Assembly (NCBI GenBank): GCA_947501025.1
Contig: CANMUM010000001.1
Span: 207,600-271,599, forward strand
Direction: 5' to 3'
Length of the DNA: 64,000 bases
Origin: an uncultured Paracoccaceae bacterium
GTDB taxonomy: Bacteria; Pseudomonadota; Alphaproteobacteria; Rhodobacterales; Rhodobacteraceae
The notes beneath the pieces were generated by a model. The model ran no database searches and was not told the origin of the DNA. It saw only the letters and a program-made list of their open reading frames with translations. Of the stretch, positions 8,630 through 16,569 are shown piece by piece. Each line of letters opens with the position of its first letter. Position 1 is the first letter of the stretch. The position numbers and the translations under genes are program-made.

Positions 8630-9514
8630 TTACTCCTTGGATATGGTTATGCCTTCAGAAGCGAGGCGCTCGCGAAGGACGTCTATTTCGATGTCGAGGG
8701 AATTGCGATTGTCTTCAAGCATGAGCTGACTTTTTTGACGGAAGCCCGTATCAAGCTCGCGCACAAGCGCCGTATATTTTGCGGTCGCTTCCGCTGACTG
8801 CTGGTTTTTGGGTAGATTGATAAATTGAGATGTCGCATCACGCGCACCCTCAAGATAAACGGAAAGATAACGCCGCGCATTGCGGTACTCGCCTGGATCA
8901 TTTTCGATTGATTGGAACATATCTTCTGCGCTGATCGCAAGGTTTTCAACGTCCAAACGCAAACGGCGATCTTTAAAGGCAACGGCCATTTCACGGATTT
9001 CTTTAAGCAAAGCTTCCGCCTTATCGATGGCATCAGCCGCACGGCTGGCCTCATGTTGATTCACTCCTGCGAGGCCTTTGGCGCGTATGGGATCAAGACC
9101 AAAGCTCATAACCATACCAATTGTGGCAATGGCACCAACACCGATCGAGGTGATCATATTGACCTCAGCGCCAAGCCATGAGCCAATGCTGACCGATGCG
9201 CCCATTATCAGAGCGCCAATGGTTTTGCGAGGAAGGGCAGGCGCGCGCGATATAACGCGTGAATGGTATTCACTCTCAGCGATCAAACCGTCTTTGGTGA
9301 TATGAGCCGAAGCCAGTACACCTAAACCAGCGCCAATACAGCTGAGTGCTGCAATGGGATGGCCGCCAAGTATTGAGAGAAAACCCGCCACAAACATAGG
9401 GATCGCAAATGCACGATATGTACGGAGCCGACCCATATTTTTGGGTGCCACATAGCGCTCATCGCGCGCGGATTTTACTTTTGGACTAAATTCACCTTTG
9501 AAACGCTTACTCAT
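8630..9514 (-). CDS. XpaC-like membrane protein (5-bromo-4-chloroindolyl phosphate hydrolysis family)
   Basis: 294 residues. Basic N-terminus, then two to four transmembrane helices (residues about 32-70 and 92-135), then a cytoplasmic helical half with the conserved ALLKEIREMA and QSIENDPGEYRNARRYLSVYLEGA segments of the XpaC family. The enzymatic family name comes from an early Bacillus phenotype and is doubtful as a function. The start is ATG 9514, which overlaps the stop of a small ORF as TGATG; GGGG lies eight bases upstream. xpaC-telA pairing is widely conserved. Confidence 0.8.
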   Translation of the reverse strand: MSKRFKGEFSPKVKSARDERYVAPKNMGRLRTYRAFAIPMFVAGFLSILGGHPIAALSCIGAGLGVLASAHITKDGLIAESEYHSRVISRAPALPRKTIGALIMGASVSIGSWLGAEVNMITSIGVGAIATIGMVMSFGLDPIRAKGLAGVNQHEASRAADAIDKAEALLKEIREMAVAFKDRRLRLDVENLAISAEDMFQSIENDPGEYRNARRYLSVYLEGARDATSQFINLPKNQQSAEATAKYTALVRELDTGFRQKSQLMLEDNRNSLDIEIDVLRERLASEGITISKE

Positions 9515-9594
9515 CAAAACATCCCCAAAAAGGTGAAAATCAAGCTCATGATCACCATGATATGACCGATGCGAGAAGTTGTTTTTGATGTCAT
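9514..9594 (-). CDS. small single-pass membrane protein (26 residues) heading the operon
   Basis: An ATG at 9594 opens 26 codons ending in a TGA that overlaps the xpaC start as TGATG. The product starts MTSKTTSRIGH and ends in a hydrophobic segment, IMVIMSLIFTFLGMF, which could span or insert in the membrane. The overlap with xpaC is the main support. The ribosome site is weak (GGGA about 12 bases upstream), and 26 codons can arise by chance. AT-rich sequence upstream contains -10-like TATTATAG near 9640. Confidence 0.5.
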   Translation of the reverse strand: MTSKTTSRIGHIMVIMSLIFTFLGMF

Positions 9595-9679
9595 TGAATT
9601 ATTTGTCCCAATTTTCAATTAAATGTTGTTTACACTATAATATATGTGGGGTTTGTAAGAGCATTTTGCAATTGTTTTT

Positions 9680-9989
9680 TTAAATTTTATCACAAAACCG
9701 CCAAGTGAGACGTTCGGACTTGCCATTCACGATCATGTCAACAAACCACGAATTTATATCTCTCAATGATCTTCGCAGTGACCATGTCATTTTCAACGAA
9801 TGGGTCAGCATTGACATGCTCTTCGAGCTTTGCTCTCGTTTCATTGATCACAATAATAGCTCCGCCACCTTGGGGAACTAAAGATCCCAGGCATTGAAAT
9901 ACGCCATCATTGAAGCCTTGTTGGTTTCAGTCATTATGAGCAGCCATGAAACTGGGTGCTTCTGCGTTTGTTAATAATGCGACCGATAG
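9680..9989 (-). pseudogene. decayed YCII-family gene
   Basis: Reading leftward from about 9989, the frame gives LLTNAEAPSFMAAHND, a TGA stop at 9927-9929, then NQQGFNDGVFQCLGSLVPQG and GGAIIVINETRAKLEEHV, then NADPFVENDMVTAKIIE and a stop at 9738-9740. This matches the usual YCII-domain layout (the xxAHxxW, GGxI and ADPFV regions). The in-frame TGA sits where family members usually have Trp. After IIE the typical tail (SERL) reappears in another frame, so a frameshift is also likely. No start codon is left. YCII proteins are small dimeric proteins, some of them dehalogenase-like enzymes. The rest of 9595-10036 holds nothing else I can support. Confidence 0.65.
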
Positions 9990-10013
9990 CGATTCAATGG
10001 AACCGCTATCGGT
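9982..10013. other. 10-bp perfect inverted repeat after terC
   Basis: ACCGATAGCG and CGCTATCGGT pair perfectly around a 12-base spacer, 24 bases beyond the terC stop. It may terminate the terC transcript, but no T run follows on that strand. It could also be a protein-binding site. Confidence 0.4.
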
Positions 10014-10036
10014 GAAAGGTATCGGCTTCTATTTTG

Positions 10037-10849
10037 TTAGTGCTTGCCGCGACGTGCATCAAGTGTGCGCTGGTAGCGGGTTTGCACAACCTCTACAATA
10101 AACAATACAGCGATTGAGAAGTAGAATGTTGATTTGGCAAGCGGTTCGACTTTGAACCCGAAAAGCTCCAAGTGACCCAAATGCCCACCTTCGCCCAAAA
10201 GCGAGATACCCACAATGAGCAGCACGAAGAGGCCCAGCACTTCATACATACGATTTTTCTTGAGGAAGCTCGCAAAAGCATCAGCAACAAGATACATCGC
10301 AATACCAGAAGCAATGATACCAATCGCCATCACCAAGAACACATCTGAGATCGCCATCGCTGTGAGGGTCGAGTCAAATGAGAAGACAAGGTTCATAAGT
10401 AAAATGTTGATCATGACGCGCATTGCAGAGGAGTGCTTGGTATCGTCGTCAGCATGAAGATCATCAATGGAAAGCATATGTGAAATTTCTTTGACAGCTG
10501 TGTACATCAAAAACGCACCACCAACCAAAAATACCAATGTTTGCAAGGTGAATTCGCCTTTGATCCAGTCAACAGGTAAGTTGAAATTGCCGTTCGCACC
10601 TTCGTGATTGATGCTGAAAATTGCCGATTGGAATGAGTTGAGCAAGGCAACCGTGACCCAAAGCAAAACAACGCGCAAAACAACAGCGAGGATAATACCT
10701 TGTTTGCGGACGCGCTCTTGTGCGCCGATTGGCGCGCGGCTACTTTCGATGGAGATATAGAGCAAGTTGTCAAATCCAAGTACCATTTCCAATATGAAAA
10801 TGACGAAGAGCGCCCAAAGATTAGGAATTGTAAATAAATCTGCAAACAT
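10037..10849 (-). CDS. TerC family integral membrane protein
   Basis: 270-residue multi-spanning TerC/Alx-family protein. Acidic residues lie inside predicted helices (ILEMVLGFDNLLYI near residue 20 and VFSFDSTLTAMAI near residue 160), as expected of this family of metal-related, often manganese-exporting proteins. A charged loop (DDLHADDDTKHSS) separates the halves. AAGGA precedes ATG 10849, and the gene starts 13 bases after the Excalibur lipoprotein gene, so it probably belongs to the gatCA transcript. The family name comes from tellurite resistance, but TerC more generally serves metal and stress homeostasis. TelA, another 'tellurite' family, is encoded 1.4 kb downstream. Confidence 0.88.
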   Translation of the reverse strand: MFADLFTIPNLWALFVIFILEMVLGFDNLLYISIESSRAPIGAQERVRKQGIILAVVLRVVLLWVTVALLNSFQSAIFSINHEGANGNFNLPVDWIKGEFTLQTLVFLVGGAFLMYTAVKEISHMLSIDDLHADDDTKHSSAMRVMINILLMNLVFSFDSTLTAMAISDVFLVMAIGIIASGIAMYLVADAFASFLKKNRMYEVLGLFVLLIVGISLLGEGGHLGHLELFGFKVEPLAKSTFYFSIAVLFIVEVVQTRYQRTLDARRGKH

Positions 10850-10862
10850 TGTATTTCCTTAA

Positions 10863-11402
10863 TTAAAGTGAGCGATAAGGTGTCGGATTAAATTGACATG
10901 CGAAGCCATCACCATCAGGATCAAGGCCACGGCTATCCGTTGTTGGGCCACCTGCTTCTAAGAATGCACGCTGTGCTTCATATGAAGTTGAGTAAGAGTT
11001 ACAATTTCCGCGTTTTCCAGAACGGCTATACACGCTAACGCCAAGAGCATTTGTTGTTGAGCGGGCGTATTTTGCAGGGTTCACTTCACCAATTGTAGGA
11101 ACGCTCACCGATGTTACTTCTTCGCGTCCAGCAGCAATCGCCGCAATTTGAGCCGCATAACGCTCACGGTCAATTTTTTGCTGCTCCTGAGAATAATCTG
11201 AAAGCGTGATTGAATTTGGATTTTCAGCAATACTCCCATCGGCCTGTTGGAGGCCTGGAATGATTTCAACGGGCTGCGTGGCATCGATAGTTGTGTCTAG
11301 ATCGGTTGCAGTAGCGAATTGATCTGAATTGATATCAGAGCCTCTTGGTTCACAAGCAGCTAAAAGAGCGAAGACCGATGTAAGGGTAAGTATCTTTTTC
11401 AT
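10863..11402 (-). CDS. Excalibur-domain lipoprotein
   Basis: 179 residues. The signal peptide ends in a lipobox, LLAAC (Cys17), so the product is a lipoprotein of the inner or outer membrane. A poorly conserved linker leads to a C-terminal Excalibur domain: GNCNSYSTSYEAQRAFLEAGG, then DPDGDGFACQ, a compact Asp-rich calcium loop held by two cysteines. The start is ATG 11402, which overlaps the gatA stop as TAATG and has GGTGGA just upstream; the ATG four codons earlier has no site. Its coupling to gatA is odd, as GatA acts on tRNA in the cytoplasm. Confidence 0.8.
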   Translation of the reverse strand: MKKILTLTSVFALLAACEPRGSDINSDQFATATDLDTTIDATQPVEIIPGLQQADGSIAENPNSITLSDYSQEQQKIDRERYAAQIAAIAAGREEVTSVSVPTIGEVNPAKYARSTTNALGVSVYSRSGKRGNCNSYSTSYEAQRAFLEAGGPTTDSRGLDPDGDGFACQFNPTPYRSL

Positions 11403-12886
11403 TATGTCCACCATTGATTAAGTTTTGAGTTAAATTGAATTTGGCTTTCAAGCCCGTGAGCGATTGAAAGTAAGGATGTTTCTTCGAATGGCTGGCCAAT
11501 GAGCTGAAGACCCAAAGGAAGTCCATTGCTTGATAGGCCCGCAGGAATAGAGATGCCTGGCAAGCCCGCCATGTTGACGGTGACCGTGAACACATCATTG
11601 AGATACATCATCACAGGATCTGCATCTTTCATGTCGCCAATGCCAAAAGCTGGGCTTGGTGTTGTGGGGGTCAAGATCGCATCTACGCCTTGTGCGTAAA
11701 CATTTTCAAAATCTGCTTTGATTTGTGTACGGATTTTTTGAGCGCGGGTGTAATAAGCATCATAAAAACCAGCTGACAAAACATATGTGCCGATCATGAT
11801 GCGGCGTTTGACCTCTGCGCCAAATCCAGCTGCACGCGTTTTTGAATACATTTCATTGATGCCATCACCTGCTCCAAGTTCGGCACGTTTACCAAAACGC
11901 ACACCATCATAGCGCGCAAGATTGCTTGAGGCTTCAGCAGGGGCAATCACGTAATAGGCCGCAAGCGCATGCTTTGTCATAGGCAGTGAAATGTCAACGA
12001 TTTCAGCGCCCAGATCACGGAGCATATCCGCGCCTTTTTCCCAGATCGCATCAATTTCGGCGGGCATCCCATCAACGCGGTATTCACGCGGAATGCCAAT
12101 TTTTTTGCCCTTTAGGGATGCGCCGAGATCAGCTTCAAAATTGGGAACGGCGCGCGGGCTTGATGTGCTGTCTTTTGCGTCATGTCCGCACATGGCCTCG
12201 AGCATAATGGCGGCATCTTGTACCGATTTATTGATCGGGCCTGCTTGATCAAGTGAAGAAGCAAAGGCAATAATACCATAGCGTGAACATCGGCCATATG
12301 TGGGCTTAATTCCAACCGTACCTGTAAATGCCGCAGGTTGGCGAATGGAGCCGCCAGTATCAGTTGCGGTTGCGCCGAGCGCGAGATGAGCGGCAACGGC
12401 AGCAGCAGAGCCACCTGAGGAACCGCCGGGCGTTAGATCGCGATCATCGTTTTTCCAAGGATTGATTGCAGCTCCATAGCAACTTGTCTCATTTGAAGAA
12501 CCCATCGCAAACTCATCCATATTCGCGGTGCCCATCATAACAGCGCCTTGTTCCCAAAGCTTGGATGTCACTGTGCTTTCATATGGGGGAATAAAACCAT
12601 CGAGAATATGGCTTGCGGCTTGGGTTTGCTGCCCTTTCACGCAATAAATATCTTTGATCGCAAGAGGGATACCGCAAAGATTTGGCGCATCGCCTTTTGC
12701 CAAAAGCGCATCGGCGTTTTTTGCATCAAGACGTGCGCGGTCTTCATCAAGGCGAACAATTGCATTGAGCGCCTTCGCATCATTTGTCGCTTTTATGCAA
12801 GCATCAGAGAGTTCGACGGCCGTAAAGTCTTTGGCGCGCAGGGCGTCGCGTGCAGCAGTGATCGTGAGTTCGTTTAGCTTTGTCAT
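11402..12886 (-). CDS. gatA: aspartyl/glutamyl-tRNA amidotransferase subunit A
   Basis: 494-residue amidase-signature enzyme of the GatCAB complex, which converts Glu-tRNA(Gln) (and Asp-tRNA(Asn)) to the amide forms using ammonia from glutamine. The Ser-cisSer-Lys triad is visible: Lys78 in AIKDIY, Ser156 in GGSSGGS and nucleophile Ser180 in [10 protein letters not shown], with the expected 24-residue spacing. Length is normal. It starts at the TAATG overlap with the gatC stop. gatB is not in the window. Confidence 0.95.
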   Translation of the reverse strand: MTKLNELTITAARDALRAKDFTAVELSDACIKATNDAKALNAIVRLDEDRARLDAKNADALLAKGDAPNLCGIPLAIKDIYCVKGQQTQAASHILDGFIPPYESTVTSKLWEQGAVMMGTANMDEFAMGSSNETSCYGAAINPWKNDDRDLTPGGSSGGSAAAVAAHLALGATATDTGGSIRQPAAFTGTVGIKPTYGRCSRYGIIAFASSLDQAGPINKSVQDAAIMLEAMCGHDAKDSTSSPRAVPNFEADLGASLKGKKIGIPREYRVDGMPAEIDAIWEKGADMLRDLGAEIVDISLPMTKHALAAYYVIAPAEASSNLARYDGVRFGKRAELGAGDGINEMYSKTRAAGFGAEVKRRIMIGTYVLSAGFYDAYYTRAQKIRTQIKADFENVYAQGVDAILTPTTPSPAFGIGDMKDADPVMMYLNDVFTVTVNMAGLPGISIPAGLSSNGLPLGLQLIGQPFEETSLLSIAHGLESQIQFNSKLNQWWT

Positions 12887-13173
12887 TATTCAACCACCTT
12901 TGGAACCGCAAAGAATCCTTCACGAGATAGCGGCGCATTTGAAAGCACATCATCTTGTTTCTCACCATCATTGATAACGTCCTTGCGAAGGGGAGAGTTC
13001 ATCGGGGTCACCGATGTCATCGGCTCAACCCCCTCAACATCAACTTCTGCAAGCTGATCAATCATGCCCAAAACACCAGAGAGCTCGCGCGCAAGCGGGG
13101 CGACATCTGTGTCTTCGATTGAAATACGGGCAAGATTTGCCACGCGTTTTACTGTATTTTCGTCAATTGCCAT
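12886..13173 (-). CDS. gatC: aspartyl/glutamyl-tRNA amidotransferase subunit C
   Basis: 95-residue small subunit that wraps and stabilises the GatA-GatB interface. [14 protein letters not shown] at the N-terminus and [19 protein letters not shown] toward the C-terminus are the family marks. The start is ATG 13173 with AAGGG eight bases before; a longer frame to 13218 adds 15 residues not expected in GatC. The stop overlaps the gatA start. Confidence 0.93.
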   Translation of the reverse strand: MAIDENTVKRVANLARISIEDTDVAPLARELSGVLGMIDQLAEVDVEGVEPMTSVTPMNSPLRKDVINDGEKQDDVLSNAPLSREGFFAVPKVVE

Positions 13174-13258
13174 AAAAATGCCCTTTTCTTGAGTCATCGT
13201 ATAATTGAGGCCACGCACCCTTTCAAGTTACATCCTTGTGATTATGTAAAGAAAAGCC

Positions 13259-13723
13259 TTATTTTTTTGGCTTGCGGGCCTCGGCAAAAAACTGCTTGAG
13301 TAATAACTGTGACGTTTCTGCACCAATTCCGTCATAGATTTCGGGTTTGTGATGGCATTGGGGATGATTGAATACCTGTGCGCCATGTGTTGTGCCGCCT
13401 GATTTGGGATCTTCTGCCCCAAAATATAAGCGTTTGATCCGAGATTCTGCAATTGCGCCTGCACACATCGCACATGGCTCTAACGTCACATAAAGATCAC
13501 ATTCAGATAGACGAAAGTTTTGATTGAGCGTGGCGGCTTGGCGAATGGCCACAATTTCAGCATGTGCGGTGGGATCATTGTCGCGGCGGGTACGATTTTG
13601 CCCTGTGGCAAGGGTTCTGCCATTGTGTATGATGACAGCTCCCACAGGAATTTCGCCAGCTAATGCAGATTTTTCGGCTTCTTTAAGTGCAATAGACATG
13701 AAATTGTTGAAGTTTTGTGCCAT
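13259..13723 (-). CDS. tadA: tRNA-specific adenosine deaminase
   Basis: Deaminates A34 to inosine in tRNA-Arg(ACG), an essential wobble modification. The cytidine-deaminase-fold zinc site is complete: His54 and catalytic Glu56 in HAEIV, Cys84 and Cys87 in PCAMC. EIPVGAV and GQNRTRRDNDPTAHAE are typical. I take ATG 13723 (154 residues); an upstream TTG at 13759 gives 12 extra residues, and no strong ribosome site decides between them. The gene is divergent from the pseudouridine synthase gene and 85 bases before gatC on the same strand. Confidence 0.92.
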   Translation of the reverse strand: MAQNFNNFMSIALKEAEKSALAGEIPVGAVIIHNGRTLATGQNRTRRDNDPTAHAEIVAIRQAATLNQNFRLSECDLYVTLEPCAMCAGAIAESRIKRLYFGAEDPKSGGTTHGAQVFNHPQCHHKPEIYDGIGAETSQLLLKQFFAEARKPKK

Positions 13724-13808
13724 AAGTGGAGAAGTATTGCGATAAAATTGAGAAATCAAGTCGATTGCGCTCGCATGCCTGCGCGAATCGCATTAGGAAG
13801 ACCGCTAT

Positions 13809-15368
13809 ATGACGAGGCAAATGATGACCGAATACCAAAGAGACCCAAATTCCCACCGATTGGCCAAATTTATGGCGCGCACTGGCGTGGCTTCAAGGCG
13901 CGACTGCGAAAAGCTCATTTTGGAGGGGCGCGTGACTGTAAATGGTGAGCGCGTTGAAAGCCCTGCACTTAATGTGTTGGATAGTGACGTTATTCTACTT
14001 GACGGTCAAAAACTGGCAAAGCCTCCATTGCGGATGTGGTTATATCATAAGCCTGCGGGTCTTGTGACAACATCTCGCGATGAAAAAGACCGTAAGACGA
14101 TTTTTGATGAATTGCCGCCTGTGCTGCGCAATGTGAATACGGTTGGTCGTCTTGATTTGAACTCTGAGGGGTTGCTATTGCTTACAAATGATGGCGAGCT
14201 GAAACGCAAGCTTGAGCTTCCTGATACGGGTTGGCGCCGCAAATATCGTGTGCGTGCTTATGGCAAAGCAACCGAAGAGCAGCTCGACACATTGCGCAAA
14301 GGCATTGTGATTGATGGTGAAGTTTTCCGTCCTATGGAAATTACGCTTGATCGTGAAAATACCGATAATAAATGGTATACTGTTGCGCTTCGTGAAGGCA
14401 AAAACCGCGAGATCCGCCGTGCTTTTGATACGATTGGCCTTAATGTGAATCGTTTGATCCGCACAAGCTATGGCCCGTTTCAACTTGGGGCCATGGATAA
14501 AGGTGAGGTCACGGAATTGCGTCCAAAAGCCTTGCGCACATTGCTGGGCGGTTTGCTTCCAGAAGCTGCTGTCCTTGGAGAGGTTCCGCTTGATATTCAG
14601 ACAAGCCATGATGAACGCGAAGCTGTGCGTGCTGAAAAACGTGCTGAGCGTGAAGAGCTTATGAAAAAGAATAAAGCGAAAGGCAAAGGCGGCAAGCGCA
14701 GTGATCGCCGTGTCCCGCCGCGTGATAGCTCTGATGACCGTCTAAAACGTGGGTTTATTGATAAGCCGCGCGATGGTGATAAGGGGCGCGAATTTAAGCC
14801 ACGTGATAGTAGAAGTGATGATCGGCCTAAGCGTAGTTTCGGCGACAAAGCTCGCGGTGACTTTAAGGGTCGTGATGGAGATCGCAAAGATTTCAAACCG
14901 CGCGGAGATGGTGAACGCCGTCCATTTAAATCGCGTGAAGATGGGGATCGTAAATTCACCCCTCGTGGTGACGGCCCAAAGCGCTCATATGATGATCGCC
15001 CCAAGCGTAGCTTTGGCGACAAACCGCGCGGTGATAATCGTCATGGTGATAAACCATACGGAGATAAGCCCCGTGGAGATTCTAGCAAACGTGTCGAGAA
15101 GCCATGGGCAGATAAGAGAAAATCTGACAAGTCTGGCAGCGATAGACCAAAACGCGATTTTAAACCGCGTCAAGATGGGGAGCGCAAATTTGCGCCAAAG
15201 GGAGATGCGCCCAAACGTGACGTAAAACGTCGTGATGAGCCGCCTAAACCGAACCGCTTCAAGCGAGATGTCGAAAAACGCGCTCAAAAACGTGATGAAA
15301 ACGTCGGCAATAAAGCATCAGGTAAAAAAGTAAGCCCATTTTTCAAAAAGCCAAAAGGTGAAGAGTAA
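13809..15368 (+). CDS. 23S rRNA pseudouridine synthase (RluB/RsuA family) with long basic repetitive tail
   Basis: 519 residues. Residues 15-60 are an S4 RNA-binding domain (HRLAKFMARTGVASRRDCEK, GRVTVNGE). Residues 75-245 are the catalytic domain with GRLDLNSEGLLLLTNDG, whose Asp116 is the expected nucleophile. It is RluB-like, making pseudouridine in 23S rRNA, though RluB, RluE and RsuA cannot be cleanly separated here. From about residue 265 the protein becomes a low-complexity tail of some 250 residues made of Lys, Arg, Asp, Gly and Pro, with repeated units such as PRGDGxRxFKxR and PKRSFGDKPRGD. Family members commonly have 250-300 residues, so the tail roughly doubles the length. Starts at 13821 and 13824 are possible alternatives. 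Confidence 0.85.
   Translation: MTRQMMTEYQRDPNSHRLAKFMARTGVASRRDCEKLILEGRVTVNGERVESPALNVLDSDVILLDGQKLAKPPLRMWLYHKPAGLVTTSRDEKDRKTIFDELPPVLRNVNTVGRLDLNSEGLLLLTNDGELKRKLELPDTGWRRKYRVRAYGKATEEQLDTLRKGIVIDGEVFRPMEITLDRENTDNKWYTVALREGKNREIRRAFDTIGLNVNRLIRTSYGPFQLGAMDKGEVTELRPKALRTLLGGLLPEAAVLGEVPLDIQTSHDEREAVRAEKRAEREELMKKNKAKGKGGKRSDRRVPPRDSSDDRLKRGFIDKPRDGDKGREFKPRDSRSDDRPKRSFGDKARGDFKGRDGDRKDFKPRGDGERRPFKSREDGDRKFTPRGDGPKRSYDDRPKRSFGDKPRGDNRHGDKPYGDKPRGDSSKRVEKPWADKRKSDKSGSDRPKRDFKPRQDGERKFAPKGDAPKRDVKRRDEPPKPNRFKRDVEKRAQKRDENVGNKASGKKVSPFFKKPKGEE
14595..15365 (+). repeat. degenerate in-frame repeats in the pseudouridine synthase tail
   Basis: The DNA coding the tail consists of imperfect short units built around GATCGYCCNAAGCG, GGCGAYAAA and CGYGGTGAY codons. 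The units vary in spacing and share only codon themes, so this looks like protein-level low complexity rather than exact tandem DNA repeats. The protein part is strongly basic and expected to be disordered and RNA-binding. Confidence 0.6.
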
Positions 15369-15371
15369 GAT

Positions 15372-16019
15372 TTGAATATCATAAAACGCCCATCGCCTAA
15401 TTATAATGCCCGAAAGGGCGGGATGGTTGCGCGTTATGTGATCATTCACTTTACGGCTATGGATAGCGCTGATGAAGCTTGCGATCGGCTTTGTGATCCT
15501 GAATTTGAAGTTTCGGCGCATTATCTTATTGGCAAAGATGGTTCGGTTGTGGCGATGGTTGATGAGGCGGATCGGGCATGGCATGCAGGTGCAAGTTTTT
15601 GGCATGGCATCACGGATATGAATTCTGGCTCTATCGGGATTGAGCTTGATAATAATGGCTGCAGGCCGTTTGAAGATCCGCAATATAATGCGTTGATTGA
15701 TCTATTGCGTGGCATTTGCGCGCGCCATGATATCCCTTCAACACATATTCTCGGGCATCAAGATATTGCTGCGGGTCGAAAATTTGATCCAGGGCCATGG
15801 TTTGATTGGACGCGGCTTGATGCGGCAGGGGTTTCGGCTCCCCCCAAAGGAAAAGGCAAATTTCCACATGATGAGGAGGGTTTTCGGGCACTCGCTTCAT
15901 CGGCGGGATATGACGGCAATGCAGTTCTATCCGTGCTGCTTATGAATATTCGTATGCGTCACGGAGCTACCCCATTTTTTGGCGCTCTTCGTGACAGTGA
16001 TTTTGATCTTCTGACTTGA
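15372..16019 (+). CDS. N-acetylmuramoyl-L-alanine amidase, Amidase_2 type (AmpD/AmiD-like)
   Basis: 215-residue zinc amidase that cuts MurNAc from the peptide stem in cell-wall turnover. Zinc and catalytic residues are in YVIIHFTAM, in the AHYLIGKDGSV and ADRAWHAG segments, and in LGHQDIAAGRKFDPG. No signal peptide is visible, which favours a cytoplasmic AmpD-like anhydro-muropeptide recycling role, but the C-terminal extension after residue 155 (peptidoglycan-binding-like, ALASSAGYDG) resembles AmiD. The start is TTG 15372, four bases after the preceding stop and following GAAGAG. The end of the gene overlaps the rnpB promoter. Confidence 0.85.
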   Translation: MNIIKRPSPNYNARKGGMVARYVIIHFTAMDSADEACDRLCDPEFEVSAHYLIGKDGSVVAMVDEADRAWHAGASFWHGITDMNSGSIGIELDNNGCRPFEDPQYNALIDLLRGICARHDIPSTHILGHQDIAAGRKFDPGPWFDWTRLDAAGVSAPPKGKGKFPHDEEGFRALASSAGYDGNAVLSVLLMNIRMRHGATPFFGALRDSDFDLLT

Positions 16020-16044
16020 CCTTTTGCGCGTCTGCGCTTAACCC
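16016..16044 (+). promoter_or_regulatory. candidate rnpB promoter
   Basis: TTGACC at 16016-16021 and TAACCC at 16039-16044 are separated by 17 bp, and the RNA start deduced from helix P1 (16051) lies seven bases after the -10. The -35 overlaps the stop codon of the amidase gene. Confidence 0.5.
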
Positions 16045-16050
16045 GAAAAC

Positions 16051-16427
<377 letters not shown>

Positions 16428-16437
16428 AAATGATTTT

Positions 16438-16456
16438 AATCAATACTATATTGATT
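16438..16456. other. AT-rich 8-bp inverted repeat after rnpB
   Basis: AATCAATA and TATTGATT pair around CTA, eleven bases past the 3' end of RNase P RNA. It is too AT-rich and lacks a T run, so it is at best a weak terminator or processing signal. Confidence 0.3.
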
Positions 16457-16529
16457 GTTGGTCTAGCTCTCTATTTAACTGCCTGTACGAAAGAGTCTTA
16501 AGTTCTGCGCATAGAAGTCTTTTTAGAGA

Positions 16530-16553
16530 ACCCACGGATATATATCCGTGGGT
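16530..16553 (-). terminator. 24-base perfect palindrome after the carbonic anhydrase gene
   Basis: A 12-bp perfect self-complementary stretch (ACCCACGGATAT and its complement) lies 17 bases past the carbonic anhydrase stop. As RNA it would form a strong hairpin, but the run after it on the minus strand is only TTCTCT. It is either an imperfect terminator or a palindromic protein site. Confidence 0.45.
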
Positions 16554-16569
16554 GCATAGTCGATTTAGT

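Noticed and set aside
14597..15022. 141-codon Ser/Arg/Pro-rich minus-strand frame
   Set aside because: It is the antisense of the repetitive pseudouridine synthase tail; the repeats keep several frames open by chance.
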